Assembly: GCA_036555585.1 (NCBI GenBank)
Contig: DATBLE010000012.1
Location: 172,705 to 236,704, forward strand
DNA: 64,000 nt
From: DATBLE01 sp036555585
GTDB lineage: Bacteria; Actinomycetota; Thermoleophilia; Gaiellales; Gaiellaceae
Reading direction: 5' to 3'
The notes under the pieces were generated by a model. It did not search any database. It was not told the DNA's origin and saw only the letters and a list, made by a program, of their open reading frames with translations. The position numbers and the translations under genes are program-made. Shown here piece after piece: positions 1 through 7,834 of this stretch. Numbering within the stretch: the first letter of the stretch is position 1; every line of letters starts with the position of its first letter.

Positions 1-1282
1 CTGCGTCGCCACCGATCGTGTCGCAGAGGATCCGGCGAAAGAGCTCGTGCCGGGTCATCGAGAGGAGCGAGCGCGAATCCGTCACCATCCCCGTGAAGCC
101 CGCGAGCCTTCCTGTGCGGGAGAGGACGTCGAGTTGCCTGCGCATCCCGTCCTCATGGTCGTTGAACCACCACGGCGGCCCCCACTGCACGAGCGGAGCG
201 ACGCCGGGTCGCGAGAATGCTCCCGCAACCGTGGCGAACAGGGTGTCATCGGCAGGGTTCGCGTTGTAGAGAACCGTGCGCGGGAGGCAGCCGTCCCGCT
301 CCAGTGACGAAAGGAAGCGAACGAGACCGGGCCCCTGCCTCCGGTCGCCGACGGCGTCGGCACCGCTGTCCGGCCGAACGCGGGACGAGAGGTTGCGGCG
401 GGGGCCCAGGTGAAGCTGCAGGACGCCCTGAGAGTCGGCTGCGAGCCGCGCCGCGAGCGCCACCACCTCGAGCAACACCGCGTCCCGGCCGGGACGGTCC
501 GCAGCTTCGCCCGACTTCACGCGCCGCACGGCCGCATCGGCGCGCGCCGGGTCGCGCTCGCTCGCCGGCAGGCTCGCGAGGCCGTGATCGCTGGCACGCC
601 CCCCGGCGGCGGCGAAGCGCTCGTAGGCGCGGGTGAGCGCTGCAAGCAGCGACTCGAGATCCTCGACGGGCCCTGAAAGGCGTGCGGCCCACGCGTTCCA
701 TGCCTCCGGGTCGCCGAGCAGCACGTGCGCGGCGTCCGGGCGGAACGTCGGGATCATCGTAGGCCCAGCCCCGGTCTCTCGGTGAAGGCGATGAGTGTCG
801 AGGTCGTCGGCGGGATCGTCGGTCGTCGCGACCGCGGTGACGTCGAACCGCTCGAGGAGCGCTCGCGCGGGCAGCTCGGGCAGGCGCCGGTTGACCTCCT
901 CCCAGATGTCGCGCGCGGTGCTCGGGCCGAGCGGAGCGTCGATCCCGAAGACGCGGCGCAGCTCGAGGTGGCTCCAGACATACAAGGGGTTGCGAATCAG
1001 GGACGGCAACGCCTCGGCCCACGCCGCGAACCGCTCCCACGGATCGGCGTCACCGGTCACAAGCCGTTCCTCCACCCCGGCCTGGCGCATCGCCCGCCAC
1101 TTGTAGTGGTCGTCGTCGAGCCAGAGGTCGGTCAGGGTCTCGAAGCGCCGATTGCCTGCGATGTCCCCCGGCGGCAGGTGATTGTGCAGGTCGACGATCG
1201 GCAGGCCCGCCGCAACGTCGTGATAGAGCAACCGGCCGGTCTCGGTCGAGAGCAGGAAGTCGTCGTGAAGGAACGCGCTCAC
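1..1282 (-). CDS. uxaC: Glucuronate (uronate) isomerase UxaC, 3' end outside window
   Basis: Isomerises D-glucuronate to D-fructuronate (and galacturonate to tagaturonate) in the cytoplasm, the first step of hexuronate breakdown. About 427 codons read without a stop from GTG at 1282 to the window edge; the family is about 470 residues, so only the C-terminus is missing. Seen motifs: the metal-binding start of the amidohydrolase barrel 'DLHNHLPP' (about residue 31), the central 'QLHLGPRRN', and near the edge 'GMVTDSRSLLSMTRHELFRR', all UxaC hallmarks. The GTG start lies 17 bases after the stop of the upstream SDR, so the two probably form one unit for hexuronate use. Identification is firm; the start is inferred because no ATG precedes the conserved N-terminus. 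Confidence 0.9.
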   Translation of the reverse strand, partial: MSAFLHDDFLLSTETGRLLYHDVAAGLPIVDLHNHLPPGDIAGNRRFETLTDLWLDDDHYKWRAMRQAGVEERLVTGDADPWERFAAWAEALPSLIRNPLYVWSHLELRRVFGIDAPLGPSTARDIWEEVNRRLPELPARALLERFDVTAVATTDDPADDLDTHRLHRETGAGPTMIPTFRPDAAHVLLGDPEAWNAWAARLSGPVEDLESLLAALTRAYERFAAAGGRASDHGLASLPASERDPARADAAVRRVKSGEAADRPGRDAVLLEVVALAARLAADSQGVLQLHLGPRRNLSSRVRPDSGADAVGDRRQGPGLVRFLSSLERDGCLPRTVLYNANPADDTLFATVAGAFSRPGVAPLVQWGPPWWFNDHEDGMRRQLDVLSRTGRLAGFTGMVTDSRSLLSMTRHELFRRILCDTIGGDA

Positions 1283-1298
1283 CCGTTGTTACGGCGGC

Positions 1299-2123
1299 TC
1301 ATACTCCGCTGAAGGCGCCGAAGCCGCCGTCGACGGGCACGACGACGCCGTTGACGAAGCGCGAGGCGGGGCTGCACAGCCAGAGCAGGGTCGTCACCAG
1401 ATCGTCCGGTTCGCCGAAGCGGCCCGCGGGCGTGTGGTCGACGATCGTGCGACCGCGGGCCGTCAGGTCCCCTGCCTCGTCCAGCAACAGTGCTCGGTTC
1501 TGGTCGCCGACGAAGAAGCCGGGAGCGATCGCGTTGACCCGAAGCCGGTCGCCGAAGTTGCGAGCGCAATCGACGGCGAGCCAGCGGGTGAAGTTGTCGA
1601 CGGCCGCCTTCGCGGAGCCGTAGCCGACGACACGCGTCAGGGCGCGCTGAGCCCCCATCGACGAGACGTTGACGATGCTGCGCGACTCGTCGTCGCTCGC
1701 ACCACGCGGGACCATGGCTGCGCCGAAGACCTGGCACGGAAGGACCGTGCCGAACAGGTTGAGGTCCACCACCTTCCGCAGCGCGTCCGCGGGCAGGTCG
1801 AAGAACGTCCGCCCCTCGTCGAGCGTCGCCTCCGGCGCGTTCCCGCCGGCGGCGTTGACGAGAACGTCGATTCGCCCGTGACGCTCGAGCACCTCGTCTC
1901 GCGCGCGCTGGAGCTGGGGCCGGTCGAGCACGTCCGCCGAGAGCGCGAACGCATTTGCGCCCGCCGCCGCCACCGTGTCGGCGACGCGGTCAGCGCTCCG
2001 GGCGAGGACGCCGACGGCCGCGCCTGCGGCTGCGAGGGCGCGCGCGAGTGCGGAGCCGAGCGCGCCGCTGCCGCCGGTGACGACCGCGACGCGGCCGGTG
2101 AGGTCGAACTGCGAAGAGGGCAT
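1299..2123 (-). CDS. SDR-family D-mannonate oxidoreductase (fructuronate reductase-like)
   Basis: A 274-residue classical short-chain dehydrogenase. Seen: the NAD(P) motif 'TGGSGALG' (residues 16-23), 'NAAGG' near 90, and the catalytic 'YGSAKAA' with an upstream Ser ('NVSSMG'). The insert 'NAPEATLDE' after NAAGG and the 'APGFFVGDQNR' segment resemble the SDR-type mannonate oxidoreductases that replace the long-chain UxuB in many bacteria. It would reduce D-fructuronate to D-mannonate, the step directly after UxaC, whose gene follows 17 bases downstream. The mannonate dehydratase that comes next is not in the window. Substrate is inferred from family resemblance plus neighbour; the fold assignment is secure. 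Confidence 0.75.
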   Translation of the reverse strand: MPSSQFDLTGRVAVVTGGSGALGSALARALAAAGAAVGVLARSADRVADTVAAAGANAFALSADVLDRPQLQRARDEVLERHGRIDVLVNAAGGNAPEATLDEGRTFFDLPADALRKVVDLNLFGTVLPCQVFGAAMVPRGASDDESRSIVNVSSMGAQRALTRVVGYGSAKAAVDNFTRWLAVDCARNFGDRLRVNAIAPGFFVGDQNRALLLDEAGDLTARGRTIVDHTPAGRFGEPDDLVTTLLWLCSPASRFVNGVVVPVDGGFGAFSGV

Positions 2124-2339
2124 CGGCCTACGTTAGCCCGCCTACGTGATGACCCGAATCGACGCCAGGCAAGGCTCGTTCCGCCGACCAGCAGCGGCGT
2201 CACCTCGCGTGCCAGGTCTTGCGTCGCAACATCCGCCGCCGCGGCCGACCTGGCGGCCGCGGCTCGGATCGAGCCGCCTCAGAGGCGCGGCCGAAGGCCG
2301 CTGCCCCGAGCAGAAAAGCGAAGCGGTGCGAGGGAGAAA

Positions 2340-2412
2340 TGGGCGGTACTGGGCTCGAACCAGTGACCTCCTGCGTGTAAGGCAGGCGCTCTCCCAACTG
2401 AGCTAACCGCCC
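2340..2412 (-). tRNA. tRNA-Val (anticodon TAC)
   Basis: Reading the minus strand, a 7-bp acceptor stem (GGGCGGT with ACCGCCC), a D-arm with AGCTCAGTTGGGAGAGC, a 5-bp anticodon stem around CTTACAC giving anticodon TAC, and a T-arm with GGTTCGAGCC fold into a standard cloverleaf. The discriminator is A and CCA is not encoded. Confidence 0.95.
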
Positions 2413-2471
2413 CGGCCCGCACACACTAGCCACGGCGGTCGGCGCCCACACGGCGGCGCGCGCTTCGGACC

Positions 2472-2500
2472 GCAGTGACAGGCTTCGAGCCTGTCACTGC
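2472..2500 (-). terminator. Hairpin terminator after the Fur/Zur gene
   Basis: A perfect 12-bp inverted repeat (GCAGTGACAGGC with GCCTGTCACTGC) around a 5-base loop TTCGA begins 16 bases after the stop codon of the regulator gene. No long T-run follows, which is usual in GC-rich actinobacteria. It also insulates the downstream tRNA-Val gene. Confidence 0.7.
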
Positions 2501-2515
2501 TTCGGCGCCCGCCGC

Positions 2516-2935
2516 TCAGCGGCACTCGGCGCACAGGCCGCGGATCTCGACCTCGTGGCCCGTGGTCGTGAAGCCGTGGCGTCTCGCCTGTTGCTTGACC
2601 CACGCGTCGAGGTCGCAGTCCGGGAGCTCGACCACGCAGTGGCAGCCCGTGCACACCAGGTGGTGGTGATGGTCGTCGGCACAGAGCCGGTAGCAGAGCT
2701 CGCCGGCGTGGTGCGAGAACGTGTCGACCGCGCTCCGCTCCTGGAGCAGGCCGAGCGTCCGGTAGACCGTGGCCAGCCCGACGTTGGTGCCCTTACGGCG
2801 CAGGCGGTCGTGGAGGCCTGCCGCGGTGACGTCGTTGTGCTCGCGGGCGAGCTCCTGGACGACGAGGACGCGCTGCGGCGTCTCCCGGATGCCGTGCCGG
2901 GCGAGGACGTCAGCCGCTTGCCTCGAGGCCCTCAT
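2516..2935 (-). CDS. zur: Fur-family metal regulator, probably Zur
   Basis: A 139-residue Fur-family repressor that binds DNA when charged with metal. Seen: winged-helix part with 'TPQRVLVVQEL' and 'VGLATVYRTLGLL' (recognition helix), then the histidine-rich metal site 'DDHHHHLVCTGC' and a second CxxC at the C-terminus ('GLCAECR'), which together form the structural zinc site. The gene diverges from znuABC across a Zur/Fur-like box, so zinc sensing is the likely role. Start chosen at ATG 2935 (MRASRQAADVL) because a weak ribosome site AGGCG precedes it; ATG 2947 is four codons longer and also possible. Family certain, metal inferred from the neighbour. Confidence 0.9.
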   Translation of the reverse strand: MRASRQAADVLARHGIRETPQRVLVVQELAREHNDVTAAGLHDRLRRKGTNVGLATVYRTLGLLQERSAVDTFSHHAGELCYRLCADDHHHHLVCTGCHCVVELPDCDLDAWVKQQARRHGFTTTGHEVEIRGLCAECR

Positions 2936-2954
2936 GTCGCCTAGCATAGCGGCG

Positions 2955-3809
2955 TTGAGATTGAGAATCATTATCATCGTACTGAGCGCGATCGTCGTCG
3001 GGACGGTGGCCGCGGCGTTCGCCGCGGGCGGCGATGCGACGGGCCGCGACCACGACAGCGTCGTCGCAGCCTTCTATCCCCTTGCCTACGCGGCCGAGCA
3101 GCTCGGCGGGCCCCGCCTTCGAGTCACCAACCTGACTCCGGCCGGCGCGGAGCCGCACGATCTCGAGCTCTCGCCCGCAGACGTCGCGACGGTGAAGGCC
3201 GCCCGCCTGGTGCTGCTGATGGGCCACGGCTTCCAGCCGCAGGTCGAGCGTGCAGCCCGCGGGTCGAACGCCCGGGTCGTCAGCCTGCTCGACGCGCCCG
3301 GACTGCGTCGGATGGGCGACGACCCCCACGTCTGGCTCGATCCGCTCCGCTACGCCGTCCCCGTGCGGGCGATCGGGAAGGTCATGCACGCGAACGCCGC
3401 GCCGCTCCTCGCCCGGCTGCATGCGCTCGACCGCGCATACCGAGCCGGCCTCGCCCATTGCGCCGCCCGCGACCTCGTCACCAGCCACGCGGCGTTCGGC
3501 TACCTGACCCGCCGCTACGGCCTGCGGCAGATCGCGGTCGAGGGCCTCGTCCCCGAGGCGGAGCCCGCTCCACGCGACCTCGCCCGGGCGGTGGCGACGG
3601 TCCGGGCCAGCGGTGCGACGACCGTCTTCACGGAGCCCCTCGCCTCGCCGCAGGTCGCGCGGACGGTCGCGCGCGAGAGCGGGACGACGGTCTCTCCGCT
3701 CGACCCGCTCGAGGGGCTCTCGCCGAGAGCGCTTGCAGCCGGCGCTGACTACTTCACGGTGATGCGCGCCAACCTCGCGGCGATCAGGAAGGGACTCGGA
3801 TGCCGCTAG
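2955..3809 (+). CDS. znuA: Zinc ABC transporter substrate-binding lipoprotein/protein ZnuA
   Basis: Extracytoplasmic cluster-9 binding protein that hands Zn(II) to ZnuB. Seen: an N-terminal hydrophobic segment 'RIIIIVLSAIVVG' ending near 'AAAFAAGG' (signal peptide or membrane anchor, no lipobox Cys), then the metal-ligand segments 'AEPHDLELSP', 'DDPHVWLDP' and 'TSHAAFGYL', each with the expected His, and 'VFTEPLASP' towards the C-terminus. The usual His-rich loop is absent. The start is unusual: TTG 2955 (or TTG 2961) gives the signal sequence, but the Zur-like box lies inside codons 3 to 8; GTG 3006 would follow the box but lose the signal. The last 10 bases overlap znuC. Confidence 0.85.
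   Translation: MRLRIIIIVLSAIVVGTVAAAFAAGGDATGRDHDSVVAAFYPLAYAAEQLGGPRLRVTNLTPAGAEPHDLELSPADVATVKAARLVLLMGHGFQPQVERAARGSNARVVSLLDAPGLRRMGDDPHVWLDPLRYAVPVRAIGKVMHANAAPLLARLHALDRAYRAGLAHCAARDLVTSHAAFGYLTRRYGLRQIAVEGLVPEAEPAPRDLARAVATVRASGATTVFTEPLASPQVARTVARESGTTVSPLDPLEGLSPRALAAGADYFTVMRANLAAIRKGLGCR
2962..2976. promoter_or_regulatory. Zur/Fur box between zur and znuA
   Basis: TGAGAATCATTATCA is a 7-1-7 inverted repeat with a single mismatch between arms (TGAGAAT and ATTATCA), matching the Fur-superfamily 7-1-7 pattern. It lies 27 bases upstream of the zur ATG and overlaps the first codons of znuA, so one repressor dimer could control both directions. Confidence 0.75.
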
Positions 3810-4519
3810 CCGTCGAGCTCGACGACGTCTCGTTCGGCTACGACGCCCGGCGGCCGGTCCTCGAGGACGCCAGCTTCGAGGTGCCCGCGGGCCAGTTTGT
3901 CGCGATCGCCGGGCCGAACGGCGGCGGCAAGACGACCCTGTTGCGGCTGATCGTCGGCCTCGTCCGGCCCCAGTCCGGCACGGTCCGCGTCTTCGGCGAG
4001 CCGGTCGGCGCCGCGGCCCGGCGCGGGCTCGTCGGCTATCTGCCGCAGCGCGCCCAGCTCGGCATCGAAGCGCCTGCGACCGTCCGCGAGGTCGTCTCGG
4101 CCGGCCGCGTCACCCGGCGCCGCCTGTTCGGGCCGCTGAGCTCCGACGACCGCGACGCCGTCGACGCCTCGATCGCCCGGGTCGGGCTCTCTGCGCAGGC
4201 CGACGAGCCGCTGGCCACGCTCTCGGGCGGCCAGCAGCAGCGAGCGTTCATCGCGAAGGCGATCGCGGGCCGGCCGCGGCTGTTGATCCTCGACGAGCCG
4301 ACCACCGGCGTCGATGCCGACGCTCAGGACGCCCTCGCCGCCCTGCTCGCGCGGCTCCACCGCGAGCTGCACGTGACCGTCCTCTACGTGTCGCACGAGT
4401 TCGGCGCGGTCGAGCACGTCGCCGAGCGTCTGCTCCTCGTCCGCGGCGGCGTCGAGTTCGACGGCCCTCCGTCCGCCCTGCCCGAGCGGTGGCACGACCC
4501 CTCCCACGCCCATGCTTGA
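3800..4519 (+). CDS. znuC: Zinc ABC transporter ATPase ZnuC
   Basis: A 239-residue ABC ATPase that powers zinc uptake at the inner face of the membrane. Seen in order: Walker A 'GPNGGGKTT' (about residues 38-46), Q-loop 'GYLPQRAQL', signature 'LSGGQQQR', Walker B 'LLILDEPTTGVD', and the switch histidine in 'YVSHEFGAV'. ATG 3800 overlaps the end of znuA by 10 bases and its own stop overlaps znuB by 8 bases, so the three subunits are translationally coupled. The gene order binding protein, ATPase, permease and the Zur-type regulator next door support zinc rather than manganese. Confidence 0.92.
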   Translation: MPLAVELDDVSFGYDARRPVLEDASFEVPAGQFVAIAGPNGGGKTTLLRLIVGLVRPQSGTVRVFGEPVGAAARRGLVGYLPQRAQLGIEAPATVREVVSAGRVTRRRLFGPLSSDDRDAVDASIARVGLSAQADEPLATLSGGQQQRAFIAKAIAGRPRLLILDEPTTGVDADAQDALAALLARLHRELHVTVLYVSHEFGAVEHVAERLLLVRGGVEFDGPPSALPERWHDPSHAHA

Positions 4520-5312
4520 CCACGAGTTCATGCGGCTGGCGTTCGGCGCTGGCGCCGTCGTCGGCGTGCTCGCGCCGGCGGTCGGCTTCTTCCTGGTGCA
4601 GCGGCGGATGAGCCTGATCGGCGACGGGATCGGCCACGTCGCGTTCGCAGGCGTGGCGCTCGGCTACCTGCTCGGGATCGCGCCCGTCGCGACGGCCCTG
4701 GTCGCCTCGGTGGCCGGCGCGATCGCGGTCGAGTGGCTGCGGGCGAACCGCCGGACGGCGGGCGACCAGGCGCTGGCGCTCCTCTTCTACACCGGGATCG
4801 CCGCCGGGGTCGTGTTCGTGTCCTCGGCCGGCGCGCTGAACGCGAACCTGTTCTCGTTCCTGTTCGGCTCGATCCTGACCGTCACCCGCGGCGGCCTCCT
4901 GCTCGTCGCCGTGGTGGGCGGCGCGGGCATCGTCCTGATCGCTGTCCTCTACCGGGCGCTCGTCGCGGTCGCGCTCGACGAGGAGGGAGCCCGCGTGTCC
5001 GGCCTGCCGGTGGGAACGCTGAACGTCGTGGTGGCAGGGCTCGCCGGGGTCACGATCGCGCTCTCGATGCGGATCGTCGGGATCCTGTTGATCGCGGCGC
5101 TGATGGTGCTGCCGGTGACCGCCGCGGGACGCCTGGCGCGAAGCGTGGCCTCGACGTTCGTGCTCTCGATGGCGATCGGGCTCGGCTCGGTCTTCGTCGG
5201 CCTGACGCTGTCGTACTACGCCGACCTGGCCCCCGGCGGCGCGATCGTCCTCGTGGCGGCGGGTGCGTACGTCGCGGCGGCGGCCAGCACCCGTCTAGCC
5301 TTCCGGGCGTGA
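4512..5312 (+). CDS. znuB: Zinc ABC transporter permease ZnuB
   Basis: A 266-residue integral membrane protein of the ABC-3 family, with about eight hydrophobic segments (for example 'AVVGVLAPAVGFFLV', 'ALLFYTGIAAGVVFV', 'IVGILLIAALMVLPVTAAG'). The family motif 'GDGIGHVAFAGVALG' near residue 36 is present. It forms the channel of the zinc importer. ATG 4512 lies inside the end of znuC. The operon seems to end at the hairpin at 5334. Confidence 0.92.
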   Translation: MLDHEFMRLAFGAGAVVGVLAPAVGFFLVQRRMSLIGDGIGHVAFAGVALGYLLGIAPVATALVASVAGAIAVEWLRANRRTAGDQALALLFYTGIAAGVVFVSSAGALNANLFSFLFGSILTVTRGGLLLVAVVGGAGIVLIAVLYRALVAVALDEEGARVSGLPVGTLNVVVAGLAGVTIALSMRIVGILLIAALMVLPVTAAGRLARSVASTFVLSMAIGLGSVFVGLTLSYYADLAPGGAIVLVAAGAYVAAAASTRLAFRA

Positions 5313-5333
5313 TCATCAGCTCTTCGAGAAGGA

Positions 5334-5359
5334 GATCGGCCCGCCGGAGCGGGCCGATC
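5334..5359. terminator. Bidirectional hairpin between znuB and pobA
   Basis: A perfect 10-bp stem (GATCGGCCCG with CGGGCCGATC) and a 6-base loop lie 21 bases after the znuB stop, between two converging operons. No U-tract follows on either strand. The remaining 180 bases up to the pobA stop hold no gene that I can see. Confidence 0.6.
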
Positions 5360-5541
5360 GGTGAAACCGCACTTCGGTTCTGTGAACCAGGTGCACGATT
5401 GATACCCGTCTCGGATTCTACAGGGCGCACGACGCCGGATACGAGCGGTCGCCGGCCGCCGGCCCTCGCACACCCTGAAACCGCGGAAGGCGCCGGAGTC
5501 GAACCGGATCCGGTGGCAAGCCGGCTGGCGGAGCAGGAAGC

Positions 5542-6705
5542 TCAGTAGCCGACGTAGTTCTCGGCTAACGAGGTCGCGGCTACGCGCGAGCCGACCACGT
5601 AGCGCAGCTGCGACTGGCGCAACCGGTAGCCGAACGGGTCTTCGCCGGGCGGGAGGTGCAGCATGGTCGTCATCCACCACGAGAAGTGCTCCGCCCGCCA
5701 GACCCGGCGGAGGCACTCGGGCGAGTAGCGCTCGAGCACGGCGTTGTCGCCCGAGCGGTACCAGTCGACGATCGTCTCGGCGAGCAGGCGCACGTCGCCG
5801 ATCGCGAGGTTCAGGCCTTTCGCCCCGGTCGGCGGGACGATGTGGGCCGCGTCGCCCGCCAGGAACAGGCATCCGTGGCGCATCGGCTCCGCCACGAAGC
5901 TGCGCATACCCGTGACGCCCTTCTCCAGCACAGGGCCCTCGGCGAGCGTCCAGCCCTCGAGCCCGACCCGGGTCTGCAGCTCCTCCCAGATCCGCCCGTC
6001 CGGCCAGAGCGCGAGCTCCTCGTCGGGCGCGCACTGGAGGTAGTAGCGCGAGAGCTGCCGCGTGCGCAGGCTGAGCAGGGCGAAGCCCCGCTCGTGCGTG
6101 CAGTAGGTGACCTCCTCGATCGACGGTGCGACCTCGGCGAGGACCCCGAGCCAGCCGAACGGGTACTCGCGCGAGAACTCGGTCAGCACGCCGGCCGGAA
6201 TGCTCGGGCGGCAGACGCCGTGGAAGCCGTCGCAGCCCGCGATCACGTCGCACTCGAGCTCCTGCCGCGCCCCCTCGTGGACGAACGTGATCCTCGGTCG
6301 GTCGGTCTCCAGGTCGTGGACCGCGACCTCGCCGACCTCGAACAGCAACGGCCGGCCCGTCGCGAGCCGCGCCTCGATCAGGTCCTTGACGATCTCGGTC
6401 TGCCCGTAGATGACGATCGACTTGCCGACCAGCGCCTCGAGGTCGATCCGGTGCCGCTCGCCGTCGAACTGGATGCCGATCCCGGCGTGCACCTCGCCCT
6501 CGCGCTGCATCCGCTCGCCGACGCCCGTCTCGACCAGCAGGTCGGACGTCCCCTGCTCGAGCACGCCCGCCCGAATCCGCGCCTCGACGTACTCGCGGCT
6601 GCGATCCTCGAGCACGACCGAGTCGATGCCTTCGAGGTGGAGCAGGTGCGCGAGCATGAGCCCGGCCGGACCGGCCCCGACGATCCCCACCTGCGTACGG
6701 GTCAC
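5542..6705 (-). CDS. pobA: 4-hydroxybenzoate 3-monooxygenase PobA
   Basis: FAD enzyme that hydroxylates 4-hydroxybenzoate to protocatechuate with NAD(P)H and O2. The 387 residues match the family length. Seen: dinucleotide motif 'VGAGPAGLML' at 9-18, 'RAGVLEQGT', the DG motif 'AGCDGFHGVCR', substrate-pocket residues in 'SLRTRQLSRYYLQ' (equivalents of Ser212, Arg214 and Tyr222 of the Pseudomonas enzyme), FAD motif 'AGDAAHIVPPTGAKGLNLA', and the C-terminal 'LAENYVGY' with the equivalent of Tyr385. GTG start at 6705 overlaps the pcaC stop by four bases (GTGA). It is the last gene of the pca operon, feeding its own product into the upstream-encoded ring-cleavage enzymes. Confidence 0.95.
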   Translation of the reverse strand: MTRTQVGIVGAGPAGLMLAHLLHLEGIDSVVLEDRSREYVEARIRAGVLEQGTSDLLVETGVGERMQREGEVHAGIGIQFDGERHRIDLEALVGKSIVIYGQTEIVKDLIEARLATGRPLLFEVGEVAVHDLETDRPRITFVHEGARQELECDVIAGCDGFHGVCRPSIPAGVLTEFSREYPFGWLGVLAEVAPSIEEVTYCTHERGFALLSLRTRQLSRYYLQCAPDEELALWPDGRIWEELQTRVGLEGWTLAEGPVLEKGVTGMRSFVAEPMRHGCLFLAGDAAHIVPPTGAKGLNLAIGDVRLLAETIVDWYRSGDNAVLERYSPECLRRVWRAEHFSWWMTTMLHLPPGEDPFGYRLRQSQLRYVVGSRVAATSLAENYVGY

Positions 6706-7079
6706 GCGCCTTCCTCGTCCAGCACCCGCTGGGCGATCGCGAAGGCCGAGTTCGCCGCCGGGACGCCGGCGTACACGGCCGTGTGGAGGAGCACCTCCTT
6801 GATCTCGTCGACGGTCAGGCCGTTGCGGAGCGCGGCGCGGACGTGCATGGGCAGCTCGTGCTCGCGCCCGAGCGCGACCAGCAGAGCCAGCGTCATGCAG
6901 CTGCGCGTCCTGCGGTCGAGGCCCGGCCGCGACCAGATCTCGCCCCAGGCGTACCTGGTGATCAGCTCCTGGAAATCGGCGGTGAACGGCGTCGCATTCT
7001 CGCTCGCCCGGTCGACGTGCTCGTCGCCGAGCACCTCTCGCCGGACCTTCATCCCCCTGTCGTAGGCGTCGTCCGTCAC
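6702..7079 (-). CDS. pcaC: 4-carboxymuconolactone decarboxylase PcaC
   Basis: A 125-residue enzyme that decarboxylates 4-carboxymuconolactone to 3-oxoadipate enol-lactone. The core 'SCMTLALLVALGREHELPMH' followed by 'VRAALRNGLTVDEIKEVLLH' is the family signature, with the conserved Glu and His of the CMD fold, and 'AVYAGVPAANSAFA' closes it. Start GTG 7079 overlaps the pcaD stop (GTGA); an internal ATG at 7052 is less likely. In Streptomyces and Rhodococcus this domain is fused to PcaD as PcaL; here the two are separate adjacent genes. Confidence 0.93.
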   Translation of the reverse strand: MTDDAYDRGMKVRREVLGDEHVDRASENATPFTADFQELITRYAWGEIWSRPGLDRRTRSCMTLALLVALGREHELPMHVRAALRNGLTVDEIKEVLLHTAVYAGVPAANSAFAIAQRVLDEEGA

Positions 7080-7834
7080 GCCGTCTCCTCTCCGCTCAGA
7101 TGGGCGAGCGCCGCGCGGTTGAACGCATCCGGCTGCTCGACGTTGAGCAGGTGCGCTGCGTCCGGGATCACGGTCACGCGGGCGCCGGGGATGCCGTCGG
7201 CGATCAGCTGCGCCTGGTCGGGCGGCGTCGCGGGGTCGTCGGCGCCTGCGAGCACCAGCGTCGGCGCCGCCACCGAGCCGAGGTCGGCGCGGAAGTCCCA
7301 GTCGCGCAGCGCCTCGCAGCACGCGGCGTAACCCTCGGGCGGCGTGGCGGCGAGCCGCGCGCGCTGCTCGGCGATGCCCGGGTACGCAGCCGTGAACCAG
7401 CGGCCCATGGTCGCGTCCGCGATCGGCTCCATGCCCTCGGCCCTGACGAGCTGGGCCCGCTCGATCCAGCGCTCCGGCGGCCCGAAGTACGCCGAGGTAC
7501 CGGCGAGGACGAGACGGTCGATCCGTTCGGCGACGTTCTTGCCGAGCCACATCCCCACCGTGCCGCCGAGCGACAGCCCGCAGAACAAGAAGCGCTCCAC
7601 CCCGAGCTCGTCGAGCAGCGCGAGCAGCTCCCTGCCGAGCAGCTCGACCGTGTACGGCCCCGGTGGGACGTCAGAGCGCCCGTGTCCGAGCTGGTCGTAG
7701 CGGAGCAGCCGGAACGGGCCCGCAAACGCGGGCACCTGCGCATCCCAGAGCTCCAGCGTCGTCCCGATCGAGTTGGAGAGCACGAGGACGGGCACGTCCT
7801 CCGGGCCGTCGAAGCGGTAATGGAGCGCGCTCAC
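7076..7834 (-). CDS. pcaD: 3-oxoadipate enol-lactonase PcaD
   Basis: Alpha/beta hydrolase of 252 residues hydrolysing 3-oxoadipate enol-lactone to 3-oxoadipate. Seen: 'SNSIGTTLELWDAQ' (oxyanion region typical of PcaD), 'RYDQLGHGRSDVPPGPYT', nucleophile elbow 'GLSLGGTVG' with Ser near 95, acid in 'GADDPATPP' and the catalytic His in 'PDAAHLLNVEQP'. GTG 7834 overlaps the pcaB stop by four bases. It was not obvious from ATG starts alone because the gene begins with GTG inside a longer open frame. Confidence 0.95.
   Translation of the reverse strand: MSALHYRFDGPEDVPVLVLSNSIGTTLELWDAQVPAFAGPFRLLRYDQLGHGRSDVPPGPYTVELLGRELLALLDELGVERFLFCGLSLGGTVGMWLGKNVAERIDRLVLAGTSAYFGPPERWIERAQLVRAEGMEPIADATMGRWFTAAYPGIAEQRARLAATPPEGYAACCEALRDWDFRADLGSVAAPTLVLAGADDPATPPDQAQLIADGIPGARVTVIPDAAHLLNVEQPDAFNRAALAHLSGEETA

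Noticed and set aside
5480..5541. tRNA-like T-arm (GAGTCGAACCGGATC) downstream of pobA
   Set aside because: No acceptor stem, D-arm or anticodon arm can be built around it.
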